A stretch of 64,000 bases of DNA. It comes from Rhizobium sp. (GTDB taxonomy: Bacteria > Pseudomonadota > Gammaproteobacteria > Burkholderiales > Thiobacillaceae). The notes below the pieces were generated by a model that had not been told where the DNA came from, did no database searches, and saw nothing but the letters and a program-made list of their open reading frames with translations. This document shows, piece by piece, positions 30,327-40,426 of the stretch. Where the stretch lies: assembly GCA_019459285.1 (NCBI GenBank), contig JAIBEL010000052.1:1-64000 (forward strand), read 5' to 3'. Numbering within the stretch: position 1 is the first letter of the stretch; every line of letters starts with the position of its first letter. Both the position numbers and the translations under genes were made by a program.

Positions 30327-31607
30327 ATGAAAGAACTGATCAACTGGTTGCCCCTCGAACTGGCCTCGTTGCCGCGCTACGTCGTGGCACTGGCGATCGG
30401 CCTCCTGATGGGCCTGGAGCGCGAACGCAATCCGGCGGCGAAGGCAGGCCTGCGCACCTTTGCCCTGACGGCGCTGCTCGGCGTGCTGGCGGCGCATCTC
30501 GCAACGACCCTGGGCGAATTGTGGCTGATCGCGGTGGGGCTGTTCCTGGTCGGCGCGATGATGATCGCAGCCTATCTGCAATCGCCGCCCCAGGACGGCG
30601 ACCCCGGGACGACGACCGTGGCGGCGCTGATGCTGTGCTACGGCCTCGGCGTGATGGTGTGGCACGACGAAATCCAGCTGGCGGTCATGCTGGGCATCGT
30701 TTCAACCATGCTGCTGTATTTCAAGCCCGAACTGCGCGGCTGGAGCCAGCGCATGAGCCGCCACGACCTGCTGTCGGTCCTGCAGTTCTCGGTGCTGGCG
30801 CTGATCATCCTGCCGCTGGTGCCGAACCGGAATTACGGCCCCTATGGCGCGCTCAATCCCTATCAGATCTGGTGGATGGTGGTGCTGATCGCCGGCGTGG
30901 GCCTGGCGGGGTATGCCGCGCTGCGACTGGCCGGCCAGGAGCGGGGCGCGGTAATGCTGGGCCTGCTGGGCGGACTGGTGTCGTCCACCGCAACGACCCT
31001 GGCCTTCAGCCGCCACGCCCGTGCCAGCCGGGACATGATGCCGATCGCCGTGATCGTCATCGTGCTCGCCAACCTGGTGGTCGAAGTGCGGCTGGGCGTG
31101 CTGGCCGCGGTGTTGGCGCCCGGCGTGCTGCCGCAACTGCTGCCGGTCCTGATCGGCGGACTGGCCATCGGCGGCCTGGGCGCAATCTACGGGGTGCGCC
31201 GGCTGCATCCGCAGGGCGAGATGCCCGCGCTGGCGATGGCCAACCCCACCGAACTGCGCACGGCTCTGGGCTTCGGCCTGATGTATGCGATCGTCCTGCT
31301 GGCGGCGGCCTGGCTATCCGACTGGCTGGGGACGCGCGGGCTGTATGCAGTGGCGCTGGTATCGGGGCTGACCGACGTGGACGCCATCACGCTGTCCAGC
31401 CTGCGCCTGTATAACCTCGACAAGTTGCCGGTCGCGGGGGTGGTCAATGTGGTCACGCTTGCCACGCTGGCCAACCTGGCCTTCAAGTCGCTGCTCACCC
31501 TGGTCATCGGCGGCTGGCAGATGGCACGCCATGCGGTGGCGGGCATGGGCGCAATCGGTCTGGGACTGGTGGTCGCCTGGGCTATAATGCACGGTTTTTC
31601 CGCCTAG
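30327..31607 (+). CDS. MgtC/SapB-like plus DUF4010 membrane protein
   Basis: 426 aa with about 12 hydrophobic segments. The N-terminal ~140 residues match the MgtC/SapB fold (ALAIGLLMGLERERNPAAKAGLRTFAL) and the rest DUF4010 (GLLGGLVSSTATTLAFSRHAR; VSGLTDVDAITLSSLRLYN). The family is found in many proteobacteria; transport or magnesium-stress roles are suggested but unproven. The start is the ATG at 30327; upstream in-frame residues lack hydrophobic or family character. prfB begins 14 bases downstream. Confidence 0.82.
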   Translation: MKELINWLPLELASLPRYVVALAIGLLMGLERERNPAAKAGLRTFALTALLGVLAAHLATTLGELWLIAVGLFLVGAMMIAAYLQSPPQDGDPGTTTVAALMLCYGLGVMVWHDEIQLAVMLGIVSTMLLYFKPELRGWSQRMSRHDLLSVLQFSVLALIILPLVPNRNYGPYGALNPYQIWWMVVLIAGVGLAGYAALRLAGQERGAVMLGLLGGLVSSTATTLAFSRHARASRDMMPIAVIVIVLANLVVEVRLGVLAAVLAPGVLPQLLPVLIGGLAIGGLGAIYGVRRLHPQGEMPALAMANPTELRTALGFGLMYAIVLLAAAWLSDWLGTRGLYAVALVSGLTDVDAITLSSLRLYNLDKLPVAGVVNVVTLATLANLAFKSLLTLVIGGWQMARHAVAGMGAIGLGLVVAWAIMHGFSA

Positions 31608-31621
31608 TCACGAGCACAATC

Positions 31622-32726
31622 ATGGAAGCTGAAAGCCTCAATCAGATCGAAGCCAAACTCGCCGACCTGGGCGAGCGTACCCACCAACTCAGGGGGTTTC
31701 TTTGACTACGATCACAAGAAAGATCGTCTAGAAGAAGTCATCCGCCTGTCCGAAGCGCCCGACTTCTGGAACGACGCCGCCCGCGCCCAGGAACTCGGCC
31801 GCGAACGCAAGTCGCTGGAAGACGTGGTGCAGGTGCTCGACCGCGTGGCGTCGGGCCTGAAGGATGCCGCCGAGCTGTTCGAGATGGCACGCGAGGAAAA
31901 CGACGACGACACGCTCGCCGCCGTGCAGGCCGACATCGTCGGCATCGAGAAGGACGTCTCCACGCTGGAATTCCGCCGCATGTTCAACAACCCGGCAGAC
32001 CCCAGCAACTGCTTCATCGACATCCAGGCCGGCGCCGGCGGCACCGAGGCCTGCGACTGGGCGTCGATGCTGCTGCGGCAATACCTGAAATATGCAGAAC
32101 GCAAGGGCTTCAAGGCCGAACTGCTGGAAGAATCCGAAGGCGACGTCGCCGGCATCAAATCCGCCAGCATCAAGATCGAGGGCGATTACGCCTACGGCAC
32201 CCTGCGCACCGAAACCGGTGTCCACCGCCTGGTGCGCAAGTCGCCGTTCGACTCATCCGGCGGCCGCCACACCAGCTTCGCCAGCGTGTTCGTCTATCCG
32301 GAAGTCGACGATTCGATCGAGGTCGACATCAATCCCGCCGACCTGCGCATCGACACCTACCGCGCATCCGGTGCCGGCGGCCAGCACATCAACAAGACCG
32401 ACTCGGCGGTGCGCATCACCCACCTGCCGACCAACATCGTGGTGCAGTGCCAGAACGACCGTTCGCAGCACAAGAACCGCGCCGAGGCGATGTCGATGCT
32501 GAAGTCCAAGCTCTACGAAGCCGAGCTGCGCAAGCGCCAGGCCGAGCAGGACAAGCTCGAAGCCGGCAAGTCCGACGTGGGCTGGGGCCACCAGATCCGC
32601 AGCTACGTGCTCGACAACTCGCGCATCAAGGACCTGCGCACCAACGTCGAGGTTTCCGCCACGCAGAAAGTGCTCGACGGCGATCTGGACGTGTTCATCG
32701 AAGCGAGCCTGAAACAGGGCGTTTAA
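31622..32726 (+). CDS. prfB: Peptide chain release factor 2, programmed +1 frameshift
   Basis: Releases peptides at UGA and UAA. The first 27 codons (31622-31702) end CTC AGG GGG TTT CTT followed by in-frame TGA (31703-31705). Reading continues +1 at GAC (31704), giving 367 aa in total. AGGGGG acts as the internal Shine-Dalgarno and CTT TGA C is the slip site, as in E. coli. Key motifs in the second frame: SPF stop-codon anticodon at 207-209 and GGQ at 252-254. This is autoregulation by RF2 level. It is annotated as joined segments, not a pseudogene. Confidence 0.96.
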
Positions 32727-32750
32727 GCCCGCGCATTTCTGGGAGACCCC

Positions 32751-35453
32751 ATGCGTACCGACACCCCCGTCACGCTGTTTCTCAAGGACTACGCGCCGCC
32801 TGCCTGGCTGATCGACTCGGTCGATCTTCACGTGGCGATTTTCGATGGCCATGCCGAGGTCAAAAGTCGCCTCGCCTGCCGGCGCAATCCGGCCGCTCAA
32901 GCGAGCTCGCTGGTGCTGAACGGCGAAGCGCTGGAGTTGATGAGCGTGACGCTGGATGGCGCCGCGCTCGACCCGGCACGCTACGCCTGTGTCGACGACC
33001 GGCTGACGATCGTCGCGCCGCTGCCCGATACGTTTCGGCTTGAAACCACGGTGCACATTCATCCGGACCGGAACACCCAGCTCTCCGGCCTGTACAAGTC
33101 GAAAGACGGCTACTTCACCCAGTGCGAAGCCGAGGGCTTCCGCCGCATCACCTTCTTCCCAGATCGGCCGGACGTGATGGCGACATTCAGCTGCACGGTG
33201 GAAGCCGACCGCGTGCGTTTCCCGCATCTGCTGTCCAACGGCAATCCCGTCTCCGCCGGCACGTGCGAGGGCGATGCGACACGGCACTGGGTACGCTGGG
33301 AAGATCCCTTCCCCAAACCGGCGTATCTGTTCGCGCTGGTCGCGGCCAAGCTCGACGTGCTGGAAGACCGCTACACCACCGCCTCGGGCCGCCCGGTCAA
33401 GCTGGAAATCTACGTCGAGCCCGGCAAGCTCGACCAGTGCGGCCACGCCATGGCGGCACTGAAGAAAGCCATGCGCTGGGACGAGCAGCGCTTCGGCCTG
33501 GAATACGACCTCGACCGCTACATGATCGTCGCCGTCGGCGACTTCAACATGGGCGCGATGGAGAACAAGGGCCTCAACATCTTCAACACCAAGTACGTGC
33601 TGGCCCGCCCGGACACCGCGACTGACGCCGACTACCAGGGCATCGATCGCGTGGTGGCGCACGAGTATTTCCACAACTGGACCGGCAACCGCGTGACTTG
33701 CCGCGACTGGTTCCAGCTGTCGCTCAAAGAGGGATTGACCGTGTTCCGCGACCAGGAATTCGGCGCCGACACCCATTCGCGCGCGGTCACGCGCATCCAG
33801 GAAGTGCGCGCCCTGCGCATCGGCCAGTTCCCCGAAGACGCGGGACCGATGGCGCACCCGATCCGGCCCGCGTCCTATGCCGAAATCAACAACTTCTACA
33901 CCGCTACCGTCTACAACAAGGGCGCGGAAGTCATCCGCATGATGCACACCCTGCTCGGACGCGACGGCTTCCGGCGCGGCATGGACCTCTACTTCCAGCG
34001 CCACGACGGCCAGGCCGTCACCTGCGACGACTTCGTCGCGGCGCTACAGGACGCGTCCGGCATCGATCTCACGCAGTTCCGCCGCTGGTACGCGCGCGCC
34101 GGCACGCCGGTGTTGAAAGCGCACAGCGAGTACGACGACGCGACGCGGCGCTACACGCTCACGCTCACCCAGCACCTCGCACCCACCGCCTACGAAAAGC
34201 GCCTGACCGAATCGGGACAGCCCGTGATCGATGGCGTGCTGCATATTCCCGTCGCGCTCGGGCTGGTGCTGCCCGACGGCCGCGACGCGCCACTGCAACT
34301 CGCCGACGAGCCGGAAGCGGTCGGCACCACGCGCGTGCTGTCGCTCACCGAGCCCACGCAGACCTTCGTCTTCGAAGCCATCCCCGCCGCCCCCGTCGCC
34401 TCGCTGCTGCGCGATTTCTCGGCGCCGGTGCAACTCGAATTCGAGCAGACCGATGCCGAACTCGCGCACCTGATGGCACACGATGCCGACGCCTTCAACC
34501 GCTGGGAAGCCGGGCAGCGGCTGGCGACGCGCGTCCTGCTCGCTGGCATTGCGGCAGGCGGCGCCGGCAGCGGATGGATACCCGAGGCCTTCGTCGTCGC
34601 CTGCGGACGCGTGCTCGACGACGGCTTGCGCGGCGACCCCGCCCTCGCCGCCGAAGCGCTCAACCTGCCCGCCGAAGCCGTGCTCGCCGAAGCGGTCGTT
34701 GCCCACGGCGGCGCCATCGACCCCGAGGCCATCCACACTGCGCGCGTGAACCTGCGCCGCCACCTCGCCGCCCGCCTGCACGACCAACTCGAAGCCGTGT
34801 GGACCGCCCTCGCCCCCACCGCTGCCTACGCCCCTGACGGCGCGCAGGTCGGTCAGCGCGCGCTGCGCAATGCCTGCCTCGCCTACCTGGCCGAAAGCGA
34901 TACCGACTATCTGAAATCGTCTGTCGTGCCGCGCCTCGTCGTACAACTCAAGGCTGGCGGCAACATGACCGACGAAATCGCTGCGCTCGCCACGCTCGCC
35001 AACCTCGACCTGCCAGAGCGGGAAGTGGCGCTCACGGACTTCTACGCCCGCTGGCAAACCGAAGCCCTGGTCATCGACAAGTGGTTCTCCGTGCAGGCCA
35101 CCTCGCGCCTGCCCGGTACCGTCGCCCACGTGCGCGAACTGATGCTGCATCCCGCCTTCGACCTGAAAAACCCCAACCGCGTCTACGCCCTGATCCGCGG
35201 CTTCTGCGGCGCCAACCCCCGCCACTTCCATGCCGCCGACGGTAGCGGCTACGCGCTGGCCGCCGACGTCATCAGCGAATTGCAGGCCATGAACCCGCAG
35301 GTCGCCTCACGCGTCGCCCGCAGCTTCGACCGCTGGCGCCAGTTCGATGCCGGCCGGCAGGTACATGCGCGCGCCGCGCTGGAGCGCATCGCAGCGGTCG
35401 AGGGGCTGGCGAAGGATGTGGCCGAGGTGGTCGGGAATGCATTGAAGAATTGA
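32751..35453 (+). CDS. pepN: Aminopeptidase N (M1 family)
   Basis: 900 aa zinc metallopeptidase that trims N-terminal residues from peptides in the cytosol. The substrate-gating GAMEN is at 268-272. The zinc site HEYFH at 304-308 is followed by NWTGNR...LKEGLTVFRD with the third ligand Glu. C-terminal helical domains (DUF3458) span ~440-900. It starts 24 bases after prfB with GGGAGA as ribosome site. Confidence 0.95.
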   Translation: MRTDTPVTLFLKDYAPPAWLIDSVDLHVAIFDGHAEVKSRLACRRNPAAQASSLVLNGEALELMSVTLDGAALDPARYACVDDRLTIVAPLPDTFRLETTVHIHPDRNTQLSGLYKSKDGYFTQCEAEGFRRITFFPDRPDVMATFSCTVEADRVRFPHLLSNGNPVSAGTCEGDATRHWVRWEDPFPKPAYLFALVAAKLDVLEDRYTTASGRPVKLEIYVEPGKLDQCGHAMAALKKAMRWDEQRFGLEYDLDRYMIVAVGDFNMGAMENKGLNIFNTKYVLARPDTATDADYQGIDRVVAHEYFHNWTGNRVTCRDWFQLSLKEGLTVFRDQEFGADTHSRAVTRIQEVRALRIGQFPEDAGPMAHPIRPASYAEINNFYTATVYNKGAEVIRMMHTLLGRDGFRRGMDLYFQRHDGQAVTCDDFVAALQDASGIDLTQFRRWYARAGTPVLKAHSEYDDATRRYTLTLTQHLAPTAYEKRLTESGQPVIDGVLHIPVALGLVLPDGRDAPLQLADEPEAVGTTRVLSLTEPTQTFVFEAIPAAPVASLLRDFSAPVQLEFEQTDAELAHLMAHDADAFNRWEAGQRLATRVLLAGIAAGGAGSGWIPEAFVVACGRVLDDGLRGDPALAAEALNLPAEAVLAEAVVAHGGAIDPEAIHTARVNLRRHLAARLHDQLEAVWTALAPTAAYAPDGAQVGQRALRNACLAYLAESDTDYLKSSVVPRLVVQLKAGGNMTDEIAALATLANLDLPEREVALTDFYARWQTEALVIDKWFSVQATSRLPGTVAHVRELMLHPAFDLKNPNRVYALIRGFCGANPRHFHAADGSGYALAADVISELQAMNPQVASRVARSFDRWRQFDAGRQVHARAALERIAAVEGLAKDVAEVVGNALKN

Positions 35454-35552
35454 TGCGGGGAGCAGCCTAGCCGGTTCGGGGCAAGGTGAATGCGGGTTTC
35501 GACCCAAACGAATGCTGGCCGCCATCGACGCAATCCGGCGCTTCGCGAACCG

Positions 35553-35583
35553 CAAAAAACAACGGCCCCGCAAACGGAGCCGT
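35553..35583 (-). terminator. Terminator of the PEP-CTERM gene
   Basis: On the minus strand ACGGC/GCCGT plus CCG/CGG form a stem with one mismatch (35562-35583), followed by TTGTTTTTT. It lies 20 bases past the PEP-CTERM stop and may also serve pepN from the other side, though without a T-run. Confidence 0.75.
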
Positions 35584-35602
35584 GTGAGTGCGATGGGTCG
35601 AT

Positions 35603-36502
35603 CTAGGTGGCTTGCTGGTTCTTGCGTCGCGCAAAAAACCCGAGCAGGCCGAGGCCGGCGAGCATCATCGCGTAGGACTCGGGTTCGGGTATCGCCGCCG
35701 CCACCGGGAAGGCCCGCCCCGATCCCGTGGTAATGGTGAAATTGGCCAGGGCGTTCCCCGCGCTATCGCTCACCCCGACGCTGGAAAGGATAGCGGTGTG
35801 CAGGAAGTCCGCCGATGCCAAGTCGCTGAAAGTGGCCGGCCCCGTGTTTGACGTGTTGTCGTACCCGACGGCCGCGAAGACCGCAGAGTCGATGGTGAGA
35901 TCGAACGCCGTTCCAAAGGTAAACGAGATCGGGCTGAACAGAAAGTATCGTCCGTTGCTGGTGATGCTGGTGGTTTGGCTGTTGGTATTGGGCAGCGACG
36001 CGGACGTCCGTGCGCTGATGCCCAGGTGAGCGTCACCGCTGGTACCGCTCGAACTGCTCCCGGTAACGTCCCATCCCAGCATCAATTTTCCGTCCGTCCC
36101 AGTCGCCCCGGCCGGTGCGGCGATCGTCAGCGTTTCGACGAACTTGCCCGTGGCAAAAACCTGCAAAACTTCGAAGCTGCCTGCGGTGTAGTCGCGCACG
36201 AGCGCGGAGGAGGCCTGGCCGTGAAAGGTTCCGTAGTCCTGCACGGCTTGAGCCGAAACGGAAAGGCTGAGGCCATTGGTGGGGCCGTAAAGCGCGAGGA
36301 CGCTGGACCCGACGCCGCTTGCTCCCGGAACGATGTTGCTCGCGGCCGTGGCGGTGCCGTCCGACTGACTGGTAAATCCGTTGGGGCCAGTCCTGTAGAT
36401 ATAAAACGAGGACGCATCTACGGAGTATCCCCATGCAGCGGACTGGAAGGTCAAGCCCATTGCCAAGGCGCAAATCGTTGATACCAAACGAGGGGTTTTC
36501 AT
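35603..36502 (-). CDS. PEP-CTERM anchored exported protein
   Basis: 299 aa. Signal peptide residues 1-25 (MKTPRLVSTICALAMGLTFQ...WG). The low-complexity Ser/Thr/Gly/Ala-rich extracellular body is of unknown role. The C-terminal sorting signal starts IPEPESYAMML, then a hydrophobic helix and basic tail ARRKNQ. Such proteins are handled by exosortase (EpsH/XrtA) and tied to exopolysaccharide export; no exosortase is in the window. It is a lone gene with its own terminator. Confidence 0.88.
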   Translation of the reverse strand: MKTPRLVSTICALAMGLTFQSAAWGYSVDASSFYIYRTGPNGFTSQSDGTATAASNIVPGASGVGSSVLALYGPTNGLSLSVSAQAVQDYGTFHGQASSALVRDYTAGSFEVLQVFATGKFVETLTIAAPAGATGTDGKLMLGWDVTGSSSSGTSGDAHLGISARTSASLPNTNSQTTSITSNGRYFLFSPISFTFGTAFDLTIDSAVFAAVGYDNTSNTGPATFSDLASADFLHTAILSSVGVSDSAGNALANFTITTGSGRAFPVAAAIPEPESYAMMLAGLGLLGFFARRKNQQAT

Positions 36503-37352
36503 GACTTTCCTTCCATTTTGTTTGAACCGAGCAGGTCAGTACTCGGGTGTCGAGTTGGGGCACGTTGACAGACAGCCACGCCACATAGCAACCAACCCAT
36601 TAATCAAAGCATGAAGTATGCTACCCGCAAGGTTTGGCGACAGGCCAATGTTTACGTGGAGTGCTTCTGGAAAGTGATGTGGCGCGAAGGTGAGACTGTA
36701 AAGTATTCCGACAACCTGCGCAGCCTTATTCTTGCCTGAAGGTCTGTTTTTGGTCGGGGACTGCCTTAGGGGATAGGGCCCGAAAGCAGCCGTAGACCAT
36801 CCGGCGAAATTTTCCACTATCGGCTTACAGGCACCACGTCAAATTCACACAATCGGCCATGAACCGCTTGTGGCTGCCGAAAAGCTAACGGCACTTGTGA
36901 ACCTAGTCCGGCCTGTCGGGCGTTCCAAATTTCCGCCATTCATTCAAATGGCTGCTTCACTCTGGAACCTACCACGGAGGCTATGCGTGCAACTCGGCCA
37001 GAGAGGACGGTCGAACTGAGGCTGTCCAACCCTGCGATCGTCTGCCATGTGGCGGCGCCTAGTGCGGGAACGCCCATTAACGCTCGTGCAGGGGCCAGAG
37101 AATCGATCTGATTGGGAGTAAGCAACTCTGCACTGTGCGGCCGCTTCAAGAAGCGGACACCCCTGCACTTTGTGAACTCATTCCCATTAGCTCAGTCTTC
37201 CGTGGAGGCTGGATCATCATCCTGCGGCGTAACTTAGCTGTTTTGAGGAATACAAATATGAATCGAGCCGGGTGGTTGCCAAAGGTTTCCAAACCCGCTC
37301 TAGTTGGTTTTGGGGTCCATATCCAACATCAAACACGGGACTAGAAACCACA
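36503..37352. other. 850-bp stretch without a supported gene
   Basis: Several short open frames (up to 93 codons) show no recognised motif. A 42-codon ATG frame at 36611-36739 reads MKYATRKVWRQANVYVECFW at its start but matches nothing I know. The region 36840-37160 carries fragments resembling dispersed intergenic spacer repeats. It looks like decayed DNA between the PEP-CTERM gene and the proton ATPase. Confidence 0.4.
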
Positions 37353-39701
37353 ATGACCAGTTACGATGGTGAAGCGGCAAGCCCTCTCCAAGGTTTAACT
37401 TCGGAAGAGGCGGCCCGAAGGTTTGCTCAGTTGGGCCCGAACCAGTTGGCGGAGGACAAGCCCCATCCGCTACTGGCCCTGCTGCACAAATTCTGGTCGC
37501 CGGTGCCGTGGATGCTGGAGATAACGATCATCCTGCAACTCGCGCTCGGAAAGCCAGACGAGGCTGGTGTGATTGCCGTTCTGCTAGTGGTAAACGCCGT
37601 CATGGGACTTATCCAGGAAGGCCGTGCCAGCAAGGCACTGGCCCTGCTGCGGCAGCGCCTCAACGTCCAGGCGCGCGTGCTGCGGGACGGCCGCTGGCAA
37701 AGCCTGCCCGCACGCGAACTGGTGCCGGGCGACACGGTGCATGTCCGCATGGGCGATTTGGTTCCTGCCGACCTGAAGCTCGCTGAAGGGCAGGCCCAGC
37801 TTGACCAGTCCAGCCTCACGGGCGAATCCTTGCCAGTAGAGGCCGGACCCGGTTCCGAGGCGTGGTCCGGTTCCGTGGTGACACGGGGCGAATCCAACGG
37901 CGAAGTCACCGCTACCGGAACCCGCACCCGCTTCGGCAAGACTGCGGAGCTGGTGCGCGGCGCCAGGACCGTCAGCCACTTGGAGTCGGTGATATTCGGC
38001 ATCGTCAAGTACCTAGTGATGCTGGATGTCGTACTGGTCGCAGCCCTGCTGGTCTATGCCTTCGTGACGGGCATGGCCCTGGCGCAGGTGATTCCCTTCG
38101 CGCTGATCCTGCTGGTTGCCTCGGTACCCGTGGCCTTGCCGGCGACATTCACGCTGGCCACAGCCATCGGTTCCCTGGAACTGGCCAGGCAAGGGGTGCT
38201 GGTTACGCGCTTGTCGGCCATCGAGGAGGCTGCCGGCATGGATGTGCTGGCCAGCGACAAGACGGGCACCATCACTGCGAACCATCTCACGCTGACCACG
38301 CTCAAACCCGCGCCCGGCATCGCCGAAACCGACCTGCTACGGTTCGCGGCGCTGGCCTGTGACGAGGCGACCCAAGACCCCATCGACCTCGCCATCCTGA
38401 ACGCCGCCCGTGAGCGCAAGCTGTTGGAAGATCCGCCCCGGCGCATTCGTTTCACGCCGTTCGACCCGCAGACTCGGCGGTCCGAGACCCTGTTCGAGGA
38501 GAGTGGCCTAACCCGCCGCGCCATCAAGGGCGCCGCCATCGAAGTCGCGGCGTTGGCGGGCGCACAGGTTGTTGCCAGCGAAGTCGAGGCGCTGGCTGCA
38601 GGCGGGTATCGCGTGCTGGGGGTGGCCTTCGGTGACGAAAACACCCTGCAATTCGCCGGCCTCCTCGCCTTGCAGGATCCACCGCGCCAGGATTCAACCG
38701 CTCTGATCGACAACCTGCGCCAACTCGGGGTGCGCGTGATCATGGTTACGGGCGATAGCCAGGCCACAGCCAAGTCCGTGGCAGAGGCAGTGGGGATCGG
38801 CGTGCGGGCCTGTCCCGCACAACTGCTCAAGGACGACCCCAAGCAGGCCATCAGCGAGTGTGACGTGTTCGCCCAGGTGTTTCCCGAGGACAAATTCCAC
38901 CTGGTGCAGGCCCTGCAAAGTGCAGGACACGTCACGGGCATGACCGGCGATGGCGTCAATGATGCACCGGCCCTGAAGCAGGCCGAGGTGGGGATCGCAG
39001 TGGCCAATGCCACCGACGTGGCCAAGGCCGCTGCCAGCCTGGTACTCACCAATCCGGGCCTGGGCGATGTGGTGGCAGCGGTGGAAACGAGCCGGCGCAT
39101 TTACCAGCGCATGCTCATCTACACCCTCAACAAAATCATCAAAACCCTGGAAATCGCGATTTTCCTGAGTGTGGGCGTGATGCTGACCGGGGTGTTCGTG
39201 ATCACGCCCTTGCTCATCGTGCTACTGTTGTTCACCAACGATTTCGTCACCATGTCCATCGCCACCGACCATGTACAGTTCTCACGCAAACCGGAACGCT
39301 GGCGCATCCGCACCCTGATGATGACCGCCGCGCCCCTGGCCGCCCTGATCCTCGTACTCTCCTTCACCGTGTTCTTTACCGCACGCGATCTGCTGCATCT
39401 GCCCCTTGCCCAGCTCCAGACTCTCATCTTCGTCATGTTGGTATTTACTGGTCTGGGCAACGTCTATCTCGTGCGCGAACGGCGCCATTTTTGGCAGTCG
39501 CGGCCGAGCCGCTGGCTGCTGCTTGCTACGCTGCTGGACATCGCGGCGGTCAGTTTGTTGGCGAGCCAGGGCATCCTCATGGTCGCCATCAGCCCGATGT
39601 TGATCGCCGGTGTTCTGGGAGTGGCCCTGGCATACCTAGTAATGCTGGACTTCGTGAAAATCGCGATCTTTCACCGTTTCGGGCTGGGTCCCCAGTCTTG
39701 A
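37353..39701 (+). CDS. P3A-type (plasma-membrane) proton-pumping ATPase
   Basis: 782 aa. P-type ATPase with the actuator TGES at 156-159, M4 PVALP at 259-263, phosphorylated Asp302 in DKTGTITAN, MVTGDSQATA, and GDGVNDAPALKQAEVGIAV. The sequence around M4-M6 (VPVALPATF; LFTNDFVTMSIATD) and the short N-terminus match H+-ATPases of the yeast Pma1 / archaeal type rather than Ca2+, Mg2+ or heavy-metal pumps. The ATG at 37353 starts MTSYDGE. There is no C-terminal autoinhibitory extension. It may aid acid tolerance or energise the membrane. It precedes an Xre regulator and the kdp locus. Confidence 0.88.
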   Translation: MTSYDGEAASPLQGLTSEEAARRFAQLGPNQLAEDKPHPLLALLHKFWSPVPWMLEITIILQLALGKPDEAGVIAVLLVVNAVMGLIQEGRASKALALLRQRLNVQARVLRDGRWQSLPARELVPGDTVHVRMGDLVPADLKLAEGQAQLDQSSLTGESLPVEAGPGSEAWSGSVVTRGESNGEVTATGTRTRFGKTAELVRGARTVSHLESVIFGIVKYLVMLDVVLVAALLVYAFVTGMALAQVIPFALILLVASVPVALPATFTLATAIGSLELARQGVLVTRLSAIEEAAGMDVLASDKTGTITANHLTLTTLKPAPGIAETDLLRFAALACDEATQDPIDLAILNAARERKLLEDPPRRIRFTPFDPQTRRSETLFEESGLTRRAIKGAAIEVAALAGAQVVASEVEALAAGGYRVLGVAFGDENTLQFAGLLALQDPPRQDSTALIDNLRQLGVRVIMVTGDSQATAKSVAEAVGIGVRACPAQLLKDDPKQAISECDVFAQVFPEDKFHLVQALQSAGHVTGMTGDGVNDAPALKQAEVGIAVANATDVAKAAASLVLTNPGLGDVVAAVETSRRIYQRMLIYTLNKIIKTLEIAIFLSVGVMLTGVFVITPLLIVLLLFTNDFVTMSIATDHVQFSRKPERWRIRTLMMTAAPLAALILVLSFTVFFTARDLLHLPLAQLQTLIFVMLVFTGLGNVYLVRERRHFWQSRPSRWLLLATLLDIAAVSLLASQGILMVAISPMLIAGVLGVALAYLVMLDFVKIAIFHRFGLGPQS

Positions 39702-39985
39702 CCAGCGGGGCGTCTCACTTGGCATCAAGTCATAAAGCGCTACCTGGCCTGTCATCCAGGCTTTCGATGCTACTTCCATGCGCGACTGTTTCGGCAGGGT
39801 AGCGCCCATCGGCCAGGGGAAGCGGACGTTGGTAAATGGCCGCAATCAAGCCGGGTACAACGGGCGTCCCGGCCGAGAACTTCCCAGAGAGTAGTCGTCA
39901 GGAAAGTCGGGGCTACTCGGTTGCCCTTCAGGATTCCCAGGGTGTAGTGGTTCTCGTACGGCGGAGGAGCGGCGGTGCCGGTCCC

Positions 39986-40426
39986 TCACTCCGCTCGCAT
40001 CTGGTCAAGCCGTGCCTTGACCTCGCGCTTGCCCATCTTCCGGACGGCCGCGATGACGGCGAGCTGCTCGGCCCTTGGGCGCGACGTGCCGGCTTCCCAG
40101 TTGTAGATGGTTTGGGCGGAGACGCCCACCAGTGCCCCCATCTCCGGCGCGGACAGTCCGAGCCGCGTCCGCTGTGCACGCACACCCTGTGGCTTGAATC
40201 TCAGTTTCGTTTCGGATTCATTGTCGGCGATAGGCGCGACCTTCTTCGGCGCCATTTTTTCGAGGCGGGATATCTGCCTTTCCAAGGCCTCGATGCGCCG
40301 CTTCAAAGCGGCGATATCAGCACGGTAGCGGCTCGATGCCTTCTTGAGATTTTCGGTTTCGCCGCGTAACTGCCTGCGGACGAGTCGGGCGATTTCTTCC
40401 TTGAGCACGGATGCGATGTTCGACAA
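39986..40426 (-). CDS. Xre-family regulator with N-terminal coiled coil
   Basis: 146 aa. Residues ~25-60 are charged heptad-like sequence (RYRADIAALKRRIEALERQI), probably a dimerising coiled coil. The C-terminal helix-turn-helix reads RLGLSAPEMGALVGVSAQTI then YNWEAGTSRPRAEQL, a Cro/CI-type domain. It is transcribed away from kdp and toward the proton ATPase. A role in regulating either is only suggested by position. The 284 bases between it and the ATPase hold nothing recognised. Confidence 0.8.
   Translation of the reverse strand: MSNIASVLKEEIARLVRRQLRGETENLKKASSRYRADIAALKRRIEALERQISRLEKMAPKKVAPIADNESETKLRFKPQGVRAQRTRLGLSAPEMGALVGVSAQTIYNWEAGTSRPRAEQLAVIAAVRKMGKREVKARLDQMRAE

Noticed and set aside
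36611-36739. 42-codon ATG frame in the decayed region
   Set aside because: No ribosome site or homologous family recognised; region looks non-functional.
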